Assembly (NCBI GenBank): GCA_965246795.1 | Contig: CBDFFN010000007.1 | Location: 1-64,000, forward strand | From: JAJXWB01 sp965246795 | Lineage (GTDB): Bacteria; Pseudomonadota; Alphaproteobacteria; Rhizobiales; Beijerinckiaceae | Direction: 5' to 3' | DNA length: 64,000 bases | Shown: positions 33,023 to 41,782 of the stretch, in pieces | Layout: every line of letters starts with the position of its first letter | Position numbering within the stretch: the stretch's first letter is position 1 | Translations under genes and position numbers: made by a program | Notes under the pieces: model-generated | What the model saw: only the letters and a program-made list of their open reading frames with translations | The model's database searches: none | Told to the model about the DNA's origin: nothing

Positions 33023-34342
33023 ATGCCGACAGGTGCATCCGATGTGAATTCCGCCGATCTCATCCGCAAGATCACCTGGCGGCTGATCCCCTATCTCGGC
33101 TTCATCTATCTCATCGCCTACATCGACCGTCAGAACGTCAGCTACGCGAAACTGCAGATGGTCGGCGATCTCGGCCTCTCCGAATATGCGTACGGGCTCG
33201 GCGCCTCGCTTTTCTTCATCGGCTATTTTCTCTTCGAAGTGCCGTCGAACGTCTTCCTCGAGAAGGTCGGCGCGCGCATCTGGTTCACGCGCATCATGAT
33301 CTCGTGGGGGCTCGTCACGATCGCACTCGCGTTCACGAACAGCCCCGCCATGTTCTACGTGTTGCGCTTCCTGCTCGGCGTCACGGAGGCCGGGTTCTTC
33401 CCCGGCGTGTTGTACATTCTGACGCTCTGGTTCCCATTCAAGCACCGCGCGAAAATGGTCGGGTCGTTCATGATCTTCAGTGCCATCGCCAATGCGGTCG
33501 GGGCACCGATCGGCGGCATGCTGCTCGATCTCAATGGCGCAATGGGGTACCGCGGCTGGCAGTGGGTGTTCATGGTGACCGGCGTGCCGGCCGTCATCAT
33601 GGGCTTCGTCACCTTCTTCTATCTCGACGACAAACCGGAGACGTCGAAGTTCTTGACGGACGGCGAGAAGCGCTGGCTGCGGGAGACGCTCGACGCCGAA
33701 GACACGTCGATGAACAAGACGAAGCACGGTAACCCGCTCGCTGCATTGCTCGACGCGCGCGTGCTCCTGATGTGTTTCTACTACATCGCTTTTCCGCTCG
33801 GCGCTTACGGGCTAAGCTACTGGCTCCCGACGATTGTGAAGGGCTTTGGCGTGTCGAACACCGTCAACGGCTTCATCAACATCATCCCGTGGGTGATCGT
33901 CGCCTTTGCACTCTGGATCGTACCGTCGCGCGCTTCGGCGACCGGCAAGACGACGCCCTACATCGTCGGGCCGGCTTTGTTCGGCGCCGCGTGTCTCGTC
34001 GCAAGCGTCTATGTGCCCGGCAATGCGCTGAAATTCGCGTTCCTCTGCGGCGCGGCGGCCGGCATTTTTGCCGGTCAGCCGGTTTTGTGGAGCCTGCCAT
34101 CGTCGTTTCTGACCGGCGCAGGCGCGGCGGCAGGGCTTGCGGCGATCAATTCGGTCGGCAATCTCGGCGGCTTCATCGCGCAGAATGTCGTGCCGTGGAT
34201 CAAGGACCAGACGGGCAGCAACGAGGCGCCGATGCTGTTCCTCGCGGCCTGTCTAACCGTTGGCGGACTTATGACATTCGCCGTGCAGGCTGTAATTCGC
34301 AGGCGTGCAAACGGCATATTTACGGTCGCACCCGCGGAATAG
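33023..34342 (+). CDS. MFS transporter, anion:cation symporter (ACS) type
   Basis: A 439-residue protein with twelve hydrophobic segments. RQNVSYAKLQMVGDLGLSEY lies after helix 1, FEVPSNVFLEKVGARIWFTR and RFLLGVTEAGFFPGVLYILT mark helices 3-5 of the ACS family (tartrate, phthalate, hexuronate transporters), and FYYIAFPLGAYGLSYWLPTI opens the second half. TGGGAGGTTGCG precedes the ATG. No metabolic neighbour identifies the substrate. Confidence 0.93.
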   Translation: MPTGASDVNSADLIRKITWRLIPYLGFIYLIAYIDRQNVSYAKLQMVGDLGLSEYAYGLGASLFFIGYFLFEVPSNVFLEKVGARIWFTRIMISWGLVTIALAFTNSPAMFYVLRFLLGVTEAGFFPGVLYILTLWFPFKHRAKMVGSFMIFSAIANAVGAPIGGMLLDLNGAMGYRGWQWVFMVTGVPAVIMGFVTFFYLDDKPETSKFLTDGEKRWLRETLDAEDTSMNKTKHGNPLAALLDARVLLMCFYYIAFPLGAYGLSYWLPTIVKGFGVSNTVNGFINIIPWVIVAFALWIVPSRASATGKTTPYIVGPALFGAACLVASVYVPGNALKFAFLCGAAAGIFAGQPVLWSLPSSFLTGAGAAAGLAAINSVGNLGGFIAQNVVPWIKDQTGSNEAPMLFLAACLTVGGLMTFAVQAVIRRRANGIFTVAPAE

Positions 34343-34460
34343 ACACCCTCCCAAAGCTGTTGCAGAAAGGCCGCAAGGTCGGATCAAGCGGTAGTGACGC
34401 GTCGCTTAAAGCAAGACGAACAAGCCCGGCTGTGATCTTTTCGGCCTCAGGGGAGAGGCC

Positions 34461-34502
34461 ATGAATCGCACTCGCAGCCGGCGGCGGCGCGCAATCCGAT
34501 GA
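34461..34502 (+). CDS. 13-codon Arg-rich leader reading frame
   Basis: ATG at 34461 begins the peptide MNRTRSRRRRAIR, seven of 13 residues Arg. It has an ideal ribosome-binding site (GGGGAGAGGCC). Its TGA overlaps the ATG of the glycosyltransferase-barrel gene (ATGA). Ribosomes finishing here could reinitiate on the large gene, coupling its translation to leader translation. The large gene has no ribosome-binding site of its own other than within this reading frame. The peptide itself may have no function. This is inferred from spacing only. Confidence 0.45.
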   Translation: MNRTRSRRRRAIR

Positions 34503-36685
34503 TCGACGCGTGGTGCAAATCCGCGCGCCTGCCGGCGCTCGCCGGCAGCGACGACGCGCCGATCTTCTACGCGGATATCGTCCACGACTATCCGAAAGTC
34601 GGCGGCGTCGGCGAATATTCGGCGCGATTGCTGAAAGTTCTGCGCGCCCGCTACGGCGATCGAATCCGTCCGCTGCGTACGATCGAGACCGAACTCGGCG
34701 CCGTCGATCCACGCTTGCCCTATCTCGATCGTGAGCGGCTGGCGCTGCAACGACTTGCGTTGCGTTACCCGAACGCGCTCGTCGTCGTGCCGAATTTCCA
34801 ATCGCCGGTCTCGCCGCACGCGCCGTTTCGGCTGCGCATCGTGAACGTCGTCCACGACGTGCCGTTCGACCGCCTCGCGGGCGATCTGTCGCCGGACTAT
34901 CTACGCTGGCTCGACGGCCGTTACGCCGAGACCGCGGCGAATGCCGATCATATCGCTTTCGTCAGCGACACGACGCGGCAGGAGTTCTGCGCGCGTTACG
35001 GTGCGCCACGCAGCGCGTCTGTCGTCGGCCCTGTGATGGACGGCGCGAACGTCCGCACCGCAGATGTATCGCGCGAAAACTTCCTGCTCGTCGTCTCGCA
35101 TTTTGAGGATCACGGTCACAAGAATTTTGCCGGCATCGTAAAGCTGTTCGGCCGCCTCGCCGCGCGCGATCCCGCCTTGTGTCTGGTGATGACGGGGCGC
35201 GGGCGTGACCTGTTCGAAGCGTCGATCGCCGGCATCGATCCGGCGCTGCGCGCGCGCATCGATCATCGCGGTTTTGTGCCGCGCGAAGAGTTGGAAAGTC
35301 TGTACGGTCGCGCGCGCGCGCTCGTTTCGCTGTCGCGTTTCGAGGGCTTCGACATGCCGTCTGCGGAGGCTGCGTTGCGCGGCACGCCGCTAATCTTGTC
35401 CGACCTTCCTGTCCGCCGCGAATTGTTCGGCGACAGCGTCTGCCTCGTCGATCCCCTGATACCGTCGCTTGCGAAGATCGAGGCCTTTCTTGCCGCGCCT
35501 GTCGCGCCGAAGCCACGCGTCGCGCATGCACTTCCCGGTGCGGTCGGCGACGCGTTCGGCCGCGTTGTCACGCAACTCGCGGCGACGTCGTCGCGCAGAC
35601 ACGCGATCACGGACGTTGCGCGAAACGCGTCGTGGCGTCGGCAAGGCGCACGCGCGGCGCTGCTCGCCGGCACGATCGCGGCAAGCACACTGTTTTATCT
35701 TGAGACCGCGACGCCGACCTGGGCGCAGGCGTTTCCCGGGATCGGCGGCCCGAGCGCCAACGGCAACGGCGGCTATTACAACAGCATCACACCGCTCGAC
35801 GTCTTCTCAAGCGCGCAGTCGGTCACGCGTCTCGCGAACGATCGCCAGGCGCTGATGATCACCAACGGCGTGCTAGCAAACATTCTCCGCGGCACCAACG
35901 AGCAGATCAACTGCAGCGACTGCGTTTCTGCGTTCGGCTCGATCGGTTCTTTCAGCGTCGGCTTCCACGGCCGCAAGCAATTGACGCCCAACCTTTCTGT
36001 CGTCGGCGGCATCTCCTTCAACCAATATCGCGCCGGCGGCGTGAGCGTCACGAGCGCACCGATCCTCGCCGGCCTTTTTCGCTACGACTTCGTCGAACTC
36101 GGCGCATCGCGGCCCTTCGTCGAGTTCGGCGGCGTGCTGTCGCCGGCGCAGCGCGTCGTCTCGACACGCAACTACGGCGCGGGGCTCGGCACCATCGCAG
36201 CCCGGAGCACGAGCAGCGTCACCAGCGGCTCGGTCTTTGGCCGCCTCGGCTGGGTCTGGCGGCTGTCGCCGCGTGACGAAGTCGCCGCCGCCGTGGAAAT
36301 CTCTCAGGGTTGGCAGCGTTTCGGCGGCGCGTCCGAGGGCGGCGCGGGCCTGCCATCGAATCCCGTGCCGTTGTCTGCTGGCGGCGGCATCGATCGCATG
36401 GGCGTTGCGAAGATCGGCGGCCAGTGGACACATCTGCTGACCGACAAAATCGAGACGCAGCTCAATCTCGGCGTCGCGCATAGCTTTGGGTCGCGGAGCG
36501 GTCTCAACGCCGCGCTTGGCGGACGAAACCTGCTCAGCGAGCGCGCCTGGGCCGAATATGGCGCGCGCATCGGCTACCGCATTCAGCAGAATTTCGTCAT
36601 CGACGTCTTCACCGACGGCACGCTCGGCGGCCGCCCGGTCGGCAACACGGTTCACGGCGGCATCGCGGCGCGCTACTCCTTCTAG
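34499..36685 (+). CDS. glycosyltransferase (GT4/GT1 type) fused to an outer-membrane beta-barrel
   Basis: A 728-residue single open frame with two unrelated halves. Residues 1 to about 365 are a GT-B glycosyltransferase: IVHDYPKVGGVGEYSARLLK (acceptor-domain glycine loop), HGHKNFAGIVKLFGRL (donor domain) and SLSRFEGFDMPSAEAALRG (E-x7-E donor motif). Residues about 384-411 form a hydrophobic segment ending TPTWAQA, a signal peptidase I-like site. Residues 412-728 are Gly/Asn-rich beta-strands (SVVGGISFNQYRAGGVSV, IGGQWTHLLTDKIETQLNL) ending RYSF, the terminal Phe of BAM substrates. No in-frame ATG, GTG or TTG lies between the end of the GT domain and the hydrophobic segment. Membrane anchoring with later release of the barrel is a possible route, inferred only. 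Confidence 0.85.
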   Translation: MIDAWCKSARLPALAGSDDAPIFYADIVHDYPKVGGVGEYSARLLKVLRARYGDRIRPLRTIETELGAVDPRLPYLDRERLALQRLALRYPNALVVVPNFQSPVSPHAPFRLRIVNVVHDVPFDRLAGDLSPDYLRWLDGRYAETAANADHIAFVSDTTRQEFCARYGAPRSASVVGPVMDGANVRTADVSRENFLLVVSHFEDHGHKNFAGIVKLFGRLAARDPALCLVMTGRGRDLFEASIAGIDPALRARIDHRGFVPREELESLYGRARALVSLSRFEGFDMPSAEAALRGTPLILSDLPVRRELFGDSVCLVDPLIPSLAKIEAFLAAPVAPKPRVAHALPGAVGDAFGRVVTQLAATSSRRHAITDVARNASWRRQGARAALLAGTIAASTLFYLETATPTWAQAFPGIGGPSANGNGGYYNSITPLDVFSSAQSVTRLANDRQALMITNGVLANILRGTNEQINCSDCVSAFGSIGSFSVGFHGRKQLTPNLSVVGGISFNQYRAGGVSVTSAPILAGLFRYDFVELGASRPFVEFGGVLSPAQRVVSTRNYGAGLGTIAARSTSSVTSGSVFGRLGWVWRLSPRDEVAAAVEISQGWQRFGGASEGGAGLPSNPVPLSAGGGIDRMGVAKIGGQWTHLLTDKIETQLNLGVAHSFGSRSGLNAALGGRNLLSERAWAEYGARIGYRIQQNFVIDVFTDGTLGGRPVGNTVHGGIAARYSF

Positions 36686-36759
36686 CGTTTTCGCCGGAGT
36701 CGCCGAAGCTGCGCCGTTCGCCGACCTATTTTCTGCCGCTGGCCGCCGCCTTCGTCGCC

Positions 36760-38925
36760 GTGACGGCCTGCGGCTTCGCGCAGCCGCGCGCGCTCCGCGA
36801 TCTCGGCAATCTCGTCTCCGACATCTGGCAGCGCATCGAACCGCGCACCTTCGATCCCGAGGGGCCGGTGCGCATTCTTGCCATCGACGAGGCGAGCCTC
36901 GCCGAATTCGGGCAATGGCCGTGGCCGCGCACGCGCATCGCGGAAACCACGCGAAAGCTCATCGACATGGGCGCCGCGGCGGTGGCCTTCGACATCATCT
37001 TCGGCGAGCCCGACCGCACGAGCCTCGAACGGCTTGTGCCCACTTTGCCCGCAGGGCCTGCGCGGGACGCGCTCGCCGCGCAGATCGGAAACTCACCGCC
37101 GAACGACAAGGTTCTCGCCGAGGCGTTCGCGACCGGCCCCACGGTCGCCGGCGCCACCTTGCTCGTCGACGGGCCGCCCAGTCCGCTGACTGCGAAGGTC
37201 GGCTTCGTGACCGCCGGCGATGATCCCCGGCCCTTCCTCAGCGCATTCCGCAGCGCCGCCATCCCGCTGCCGGTCATTGCCGAAGGTGCGCGCGGCATCG
37301 GAATGACGAACTGGCTGCCAGATCGTGATCAGGTGATCCGCCGCGTGCCTCTCGTCGTGCGGCAAGGCACGGTGCTCTATCCATCGCTATCGCTGGAAGC
37401 GCTGCGCGTCGCGGAAGGTCCTTCGACGATCATCATCCGCTCGTCCAACGCGAGCGGCCAATCCGCATTCGGCGCGCATACCGGCGTCAACACACTGAAG
37501 ATCGGCGACCGCGAGATCGCGACCGGCCCCGCGGCCGAGGTGCGCCCGTACTACACACCGACGGAGCCGGCGCGCTTTATCCCCTACGGAAAATTTGCGC
37601 GCGGCGAAGTCGACCGGTCCGAAATCGAAGGCCGCATCATCATGGTCGGCACGACCGCGATCGGTCTCGGCGACGTCCGCGCGACACCGCTCGATCCCGC
37701 CGTGCCCGGTGTCGAAATCCAGGCGCAGATCGTTGAAGCGCTCGTGGGAAACACGGTCTTGGCGCGGCCGGATTGGGCGCCGGGCGCCGAATTCGCCGGC
37801 GCGCTCGTCCTGTTTTTGCTTGTCGCGTTCGCTTTGCCGTCCGTATCGCCGCTCGTGTCGGCGCTGGTTGTCGGTGGTCTCGTCGTTGCCAGCGGAGTCG
37901 GCTCGTTCCTCGCCTTCCATCGCGCGAAACTGCTGTTCGATCCGTCCTTCGCCATCTTGTCGATGGTGAGCGCCTACATCTTCGGGACGCTGTCGCTGTG
38001 GCGCGCCGAACGCGTGTCGCGGAAACAGGTGCGCAATGCTTTTGGCAAGTTTCTCGCGCCCGCCGTCGTCGACAGGCTTGCCGCCGATCCACGCGGGCTC
38101 GTGCTCGGCGGCGAGACACGCGAACTCACCGTGATGTTTTCGGACCTGCGCAATTTCTCGGGCATTTCGGAAGGGCTCGACGCGCAGGCGCTGACGCAAT
38201 TCATGAACGCCTATCTCTCGCCGATGACGGACGCGATCCTCGACGAAGAAGGCACCGTCGACAAATATATCGGCGACGCCATCGTCGCGTTCTGGAATGC
38301 GCCGCTCGATGTCGCGGAACATCCCGCGCGAGCCGTGCGCGCCGCCCTCAAGATGCGTTCGGAACTCGCGCGCTTCAACGATCTGCGGGCCGAAGAAGCA
38401 CGCACCGCCGGATTGTCCTACGTCGTTGCATCGCAAGGGATCGGTCTGAACACCGGTCCCTGCACGGTCGGCAACATGGGGTCGGCACGCCGCTTCGATT
38501 ATTCGATTCTCGGCGACACGGTGAATCTCGCGTCCCGGCTCGAAGGCGTCACGAAAATGTATGGTGTCGACATCATCGCATCGAACGCCGTCGTCGCGCA
38601 GACACCCGATTTCGGCTGGCTGGAACTCGACCGCGTGCGCGTCAAGGGACGGTCGGAGGCGACGACGATTTTTGGCCTCGCAGGAGACGAAAGTTTCGCT
38701 GCGTCGCCTGCCTTCGTGCAATGGCGCACGGCGCATCAGGCGATGCTCGCCGCTTACCGCTCCGGCGATGTTGCCGCGGCGCGGCGCCACACGGCCAGCC
38801 TTCACGACGAAGCGCCACCCGCCTGGGCCGCGCATTACTCTGCGATGGCCGACCGGTTCGATAATGTCGCCGGGGAAACACAGACGCTCGAAAAAGACGG
38901 CGTACGCCTGCTCGACAGCAAATAG
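36760..38925 (+). CDS. CHASE2-domain class III adenylate/guanylate cyclase
   Basis: 721 residues from the GTG. The frame stays open upstream into the barrel gene with no ATG, GTG or TTG, and a CTG at 36709 would restore a full N-terminal transmembrane helix (YFLPLAAAFVAVTACGFA). CHASE2 (about 30-330) is extracytoplasmic: RILAIDEASLAEFGQWPWPR, MGAAAVAFDIIFGEPDRT and IEGRIIMVGTTAIGLGDVRA. Three transmembrane helices follow (about 345-400), then the cyclase domain. Metal Asp residues lie in VMFSDLRNFSG and DKYIGDAIVAFWNAP, and SILGDTVNLASRLEG closes the site. The enzyme would make cAMP or cGMP in the cytosol in response to an envelope signal. It begins about 25-75 nt after the barrel gene. Confidence 0.9.
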   Translation: MTACGFAQPRALRDLGNLVSDIWQRIEPRTFDPEGPVRILAIDEASLAEFGQWPWPRTRIAETTRKLIDMGAAAVAFDIIFGEPDRTSLERLVPTLPAGPARDALAAQIGNSPPNDKVLAEAFATGPTVAGATLLVDGPPSPLTAKVGFVTAGDDPRPFLSAFRSAAIPLPVIAEGARGIGMTNWLPDRDQVIRRVPLVVRQGTVLYPSLSLEALRVAEGPSTIIIRSSNASGQSAFGAHTGVNTLKIGDREIATGPAAEVRPYYTPTEPARFIPYGKFARGEVDRSEIEGRIIMVGTTAIGLGDVRATPLDPAVPGVEIQAQIVEALVGNTVLARPDWAPGAEFAGALVLFLLVAFALPSVSPLVSALVVGGLVVASGVGSFLAFHRAKLLFDPSFAILSMVSAYIFGTLSLWRAERVSRKQVRNAFGKFLAPAVVDRLAADPRGLVLGGETRELTVMFSDLRNFSGISEGLDAQALTQFMNAYLSPMTDAILDEEGTVDKYIGDAIVAFWNAPLDVAEHPARAVRAALKMRSELARFNDLRAEEARTAGLSYVVASQGIGLNTGPCTVGNMGSARRFDYSILGDTVNLASRLEGVTKMYGVDIIASNAVVAQTPDFGWLELDRVRVKGRSEATTIFGLAGDESFAASPAFVQWRTAHQAMLAAYRSGDVAAARRHTASLHDEAPPAWAAHYSAMADRFDNVAGETQTLEKDGVRLLDSK

Positions 38926-38986
38926 TGGTTCGTCACTCCGCGGATAGCGACTAGCCTGTACGGATTCGACTGAGGGGGCGGAAGAC

Positions 38987-39685
38987 TTGGTGCGATCGAA
39001 CGGCTGGCGGAGCGCGGCGCTTCTGGTCGCGGCAACGATGCTGCTCGCCATGCCGGCGGCGGCACAGAGCATCGGCGTCGCCGAAACAGTCCGCAATCAA
39101 GTGCTGCAGGTGACGCGAGGCGCGACGCAGCCGATCGCATCCGGGGAAGCCGTCGTCCGCAATGAAGTCGTGCGGACCGGCGCCGACAGCGCCACGAAAC
39201 TCGTCTTCCGCGACGACACGAATCTTGCGGTCGGCCCTTCGGCGACCGTGACGCTCGATCGTTTCGTCTTTGCGGGCGACGAGACAAGCGCGTCGAAGGT
39301 GAGCGTCAATCTCGTGCGCGGCGCATTCCGGTTCACGACCGGCCTTTCCGACAAGCGCGCCTATGAGATCAACACGCCCGTCGCGACGGTCGGCGTGCGC
39401 GGCACCATCTTCGATGTGTTGAGCGTCAACGGACAGACGGTCGTCGTGCTGCTCGACGGCGCACTCACCGGCTGCACCAAGAGCGGCCAATGCCGGTCGA
39501 TCTCGAACCCCGGCGACACGCTCATCATCACCGCGACCGGCATCCGCACGACCACGACGCCAGGCGGCCCCGGCGGCTTCAGCTTCGCAAGCTATTGCGG
39601 GTCGGACGGGCTCTGTGCGCCGACACGTTATGCCTCGTCGCCGACCGACGGTGGCCAGATCGCGTCAGCGCTCTGCGGGCGCTGA
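38987..39685 (+). CDS. secreted FecR-domain protein
   Basis: 232 residues from a TTG start. A signal peptide (cleavage near AAA/QSI, residue about 26) is followed by a FecR domain: EVVRTGADSATKLVFRDDTN, VNLVRGAFRFTTG and TPVATVGVRGTIFDV, the diagnostic FecR beta-helix segments. Unlike true FecR it lacks an N-terminal cytosolic anti-sigma helix, so it is periplasmic or secreted. The C-terminal part has four cysteines (GCTKSGQC and YCGSDGLC), which may form disulfides. It follows the CHASE2 cyclase by 61 nt and may be its partner. Confidence 0.87.
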   Translation: MVRSNGWRSAALLVAATMLLAMPAAAQSIGVAETVRNQVLQVTRGATQPIASGEAVVRNEVVRTGADSATKLVFRDDTNLAVGPSATVTLDRFVFAGDETSASKVSVNLVRGAFRFTTGLSDKRAYEINTPVATVGVRGTIFDVLSVNGQTVVVLLDGALTGCTKSGQCRSISNPGDTLIITATGIRTTTTPGGPGGFSFASYCGSDGLCAPTRYASSPTDGGQIASALCGR

Positions 39686-39833
39686 GCCGAGCGACTGAGG
39701 CCGTCACGCGATTGTCATAGCCGGGTGCGAGGCGGTTGCGTCCGCGCCCACACGCTGCTTAATCCGCCGAACCTGAAGGTGCCCGGCTTGAGCCGTGTCG
39801 GCGCCACACCCCCATCCCGGAGCGAAAACTGCG

Positions 39834-41264
39834 ATGACCGATTGGCCGACCCATGCCCGTATCTCCGGTCCGATCGTGATGATTGGTTTCGGGTCGATCG
39901 GCAAAGGCACGCTGCCGCTGATCGAGCGCCATTTCGACTACGACCCCAACCGTTTCATCGTCATCGATCCCGACGACAGCGACCGCGCGATGCTCGACGA
40001 ACGCTGCATCCGCTTCGAATGTCTCGCCATCACGCGCGAAAATTATCGCGATGTGCTGACGTCGCTTCTGACGGAGGGCGAGGGTCAGGGCTTTTGCGTC
40101 AACCTTTCCGTCGACACCTCGTCGCTTGCGATCATGCAACTCGCACGCGAACTCGGCTGCCTCTATGTCGACACGGTCATCGAGCCGTGGCCGGGCTTCT
40201 ATTTCGACGCCTCGCTCGGGCCGGAGGCACGCAGCAATTACGCGTTGCGCGAAACGGTCCTTGCCGAGCGGCGAAGAAACCCCGGCGGGTCGACCGCCGT
40301 GTCGTGCTGCGGCGCGAACCCCGGCATGGTGTCGTGGTTCGTGAAGCGCGCGCTGCTCAATCTCGCCGCCGATCTCGGCGACACGCAGCCCGAGCCGGCC
40401 TCACGCGAGGACTGGGCCAAACTTGCACAGCGCCTCGGTGTGAAGGGTATCCATATCGCCGAGCGCGACACGCAGCGCGCGGTGCATCCGAAGCCTGCGA
40501 AGGTGTTCGTGAACACGTGGTCGGTCGAAGGTTTTGTGTCGGAAGGCATGCAGCCGGCCGAACTTGGATGGGGCACGCACGAGCGCTGGATGCCCGACAA
40601 TGCCGGCACGCACGAAGCGGGTTGCGGCGCGGCGATATTCCTGCGGCAGCCGGGCGCCAACACGCGGGTGCGCTCGTGGTGCCCGACGCCAAAGGCGCAA
40701 TACGGTTTTCTCGTTACGCACAATGAGTCGATTTCGATCGCAGATTTTCTGACCGTGCGCGAGGGTAATGACGTCGTCTACCGCCCGACCTGCCACTACG
40801 CCTACCACCCGGCGAACGATGCCGTGCTCTCGCTGCACGAGATGTTCGGCAATGCCGGCCGCGTGCAGGACGAGCATCACATTCTCACAGAACGCGATAT
40901 TGAAGACGGCATCGATGAACTCGGCGTGCTGCTCTACGGGCACGCAAAGAACGCCTACTGGTTCGGCTCGCAATTATCTGTCGAAGAGACGCGTGAAATC
41001 GCGCCTTACCAGAACGCGACGGGCCTGCAGGTCACGTCCGCCGTGCTGGCCGCGATGGTGTTTGCGCTCGAAAATCCCGAGCTTGGAATCGTCGAGGCGG
41101 ACGAAATGGATTTTCGCCGCTGCCTCGCAGTGCAGTCGCCGTATCTCGGGCCGCTCGCGGGCTATTACACCGACTGGACGCCGCTCGATGGCCGACCGGG
41201 ATTCTTTCCCGAAGACATCGACGAGAGCGACCCATGGCAGTTCCGGAATATCCTTGTGCGCTAG
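39834..41264 (+). CDS. hss: homospermidine synthase
   Basis: A 476-residue NAD-dependent enzyme of the saccharopine dehydrogenase-like fold, the length known for bacterial homospermidine synthase (about 477). An N-terminal GPIVMIGFGSIGKGTLPLIE dinucleotide motif is followed by VDTVIEPWPGFYFD, SVDTSSLAIMQL and AVSCCGANPGMVSWFV, all characteristic of the family. It makes sym-homospermidine from putrescine, a polyamine common in rhizobia. The ATG at 39834 follows CGGAGCG; an in-frame ATG at 39795 would add 13 residues. It is a stand-alone gene. Confidence 0.92.
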   Translation: MTDWPTHARISGPIVMIGFGSIGKGTLPLIERHFDYDPNRFIVIDPDDSDRAMLDERCIRFECLAITRENYRDVLTSLLTEGEGQGFCVNLSVDTSSLAIMQLARELGCLYVDTVIEPWPGFYFDASLGPEARSNYALRETVLAERRRNPGGSTAVSCCGANPGMVSWFVKRALLNLAADLGDTQPEPASREDWAKLAQRLGVKGIHIAERDTQRAVHPKPAKVFVNTWSVEGFVSEGMQPAELGWGTHERWMPDNAGTHEAGCGAAIFLRQPGANTRVRSWCPTPKAQYGFLVTHNESISIADFLTVREGNDVVYRPTCHYAYHPANDAVLSLHEMFGNAGRVQDEHHILTERDIEDGIDELGVLLYGHAKNAYWFGSQLSVEETREIAPYQNATGLQVTSAVLAAMVFALENPELGIVEADEMDFRRCLAVQSPYLGPLAGYYTDWTPLDGRPGFFPEDIDESDPWQFRNILVR

Positions 41265-41286
41265 GCTCGCTGAACAGCGAGCGCGG

Positions 41287-41739
41287 TTAACGAAGCGGCT
41301 TCTTCGGCTGATATGTTGCAGCACTTTTTGCGACGCAGCTGGCCGGCAGAGGTGCAGAAGGTCCAACCTCGTAGCCTTGATGACGCATCATCTCGGCGAC
41401 GAGCGACCCGGCATTCATCGTCCCCTGACCTTCAGGACGATAGCGCTCACCCATCCGCGCTTGTAGCAGTGGATCGATTCCTGCCATCGCAGGTAAGCCG
41501 CGCTTGACGGCATCTAGAGCTGCTGCGACGCCATCCTTCGACCAAACGATTTCCTGCATCTCAACGTAAATTGGGTCATCAAGCGAAAGCCCACCTGAAC
41601 TGTAAGGCAACGACAAGCTATCAAGGAGTGCAAGAAGAGCTTGAGCCTCGTCGCCGCCCCTCTTCATAGCGTGGCTGCGCACTGTGGTGCGTTGTTCCGG
41701 TCTCATAGCGCGAAGCTGTTGCTCAGTCGGAGCCTTCAT
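41287..41739 (-). CDS. hypothetical protein
   Basis: A 150-residue protein with no recognised domain. The N-terminus (MKAPTEQQLRAMRPEQRTTV) is helical and basic, and the centre contains SLSLPYSSGGLSLDDPIYVE. It is less GC-rich than its neighbours, which suggests a different origin or weak selection. GGGAAGGA lies 12 nt before the ATG, supporting translation. It is convergent with homospermidine synthase and follows the enoyl-CoA hydratase by 44 nt on the same strand. Confidence 0.6.
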   Translation of the reverse strand: MKAPTEQQLRAMRPEQRTTVRSHAMKRGGDEAQALLALLDSLSLPYSSGGLSLDDPIYVEMQEIVWSKDGVAAALDAVKRGLPAMAGIDPLLQARMGERYRPEGQGTMNAGSLVAEMMRHQGYEVGPSAPLPASCVAKSAATYQPKKPLR

Positions 41740-41782
41740 TCGATAAGTCCTTCCCGATAGTGGAGGTCAGTGACGGAAGATA

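Noticed and set aside
37387..39096. A 569-codon open frame antisense to the CHASE2 cyclase and FecR genes
   Set aside because: Same explanation: mirror of third-codon GC bias. The sense-strand domains and cyclase motifs are clear.
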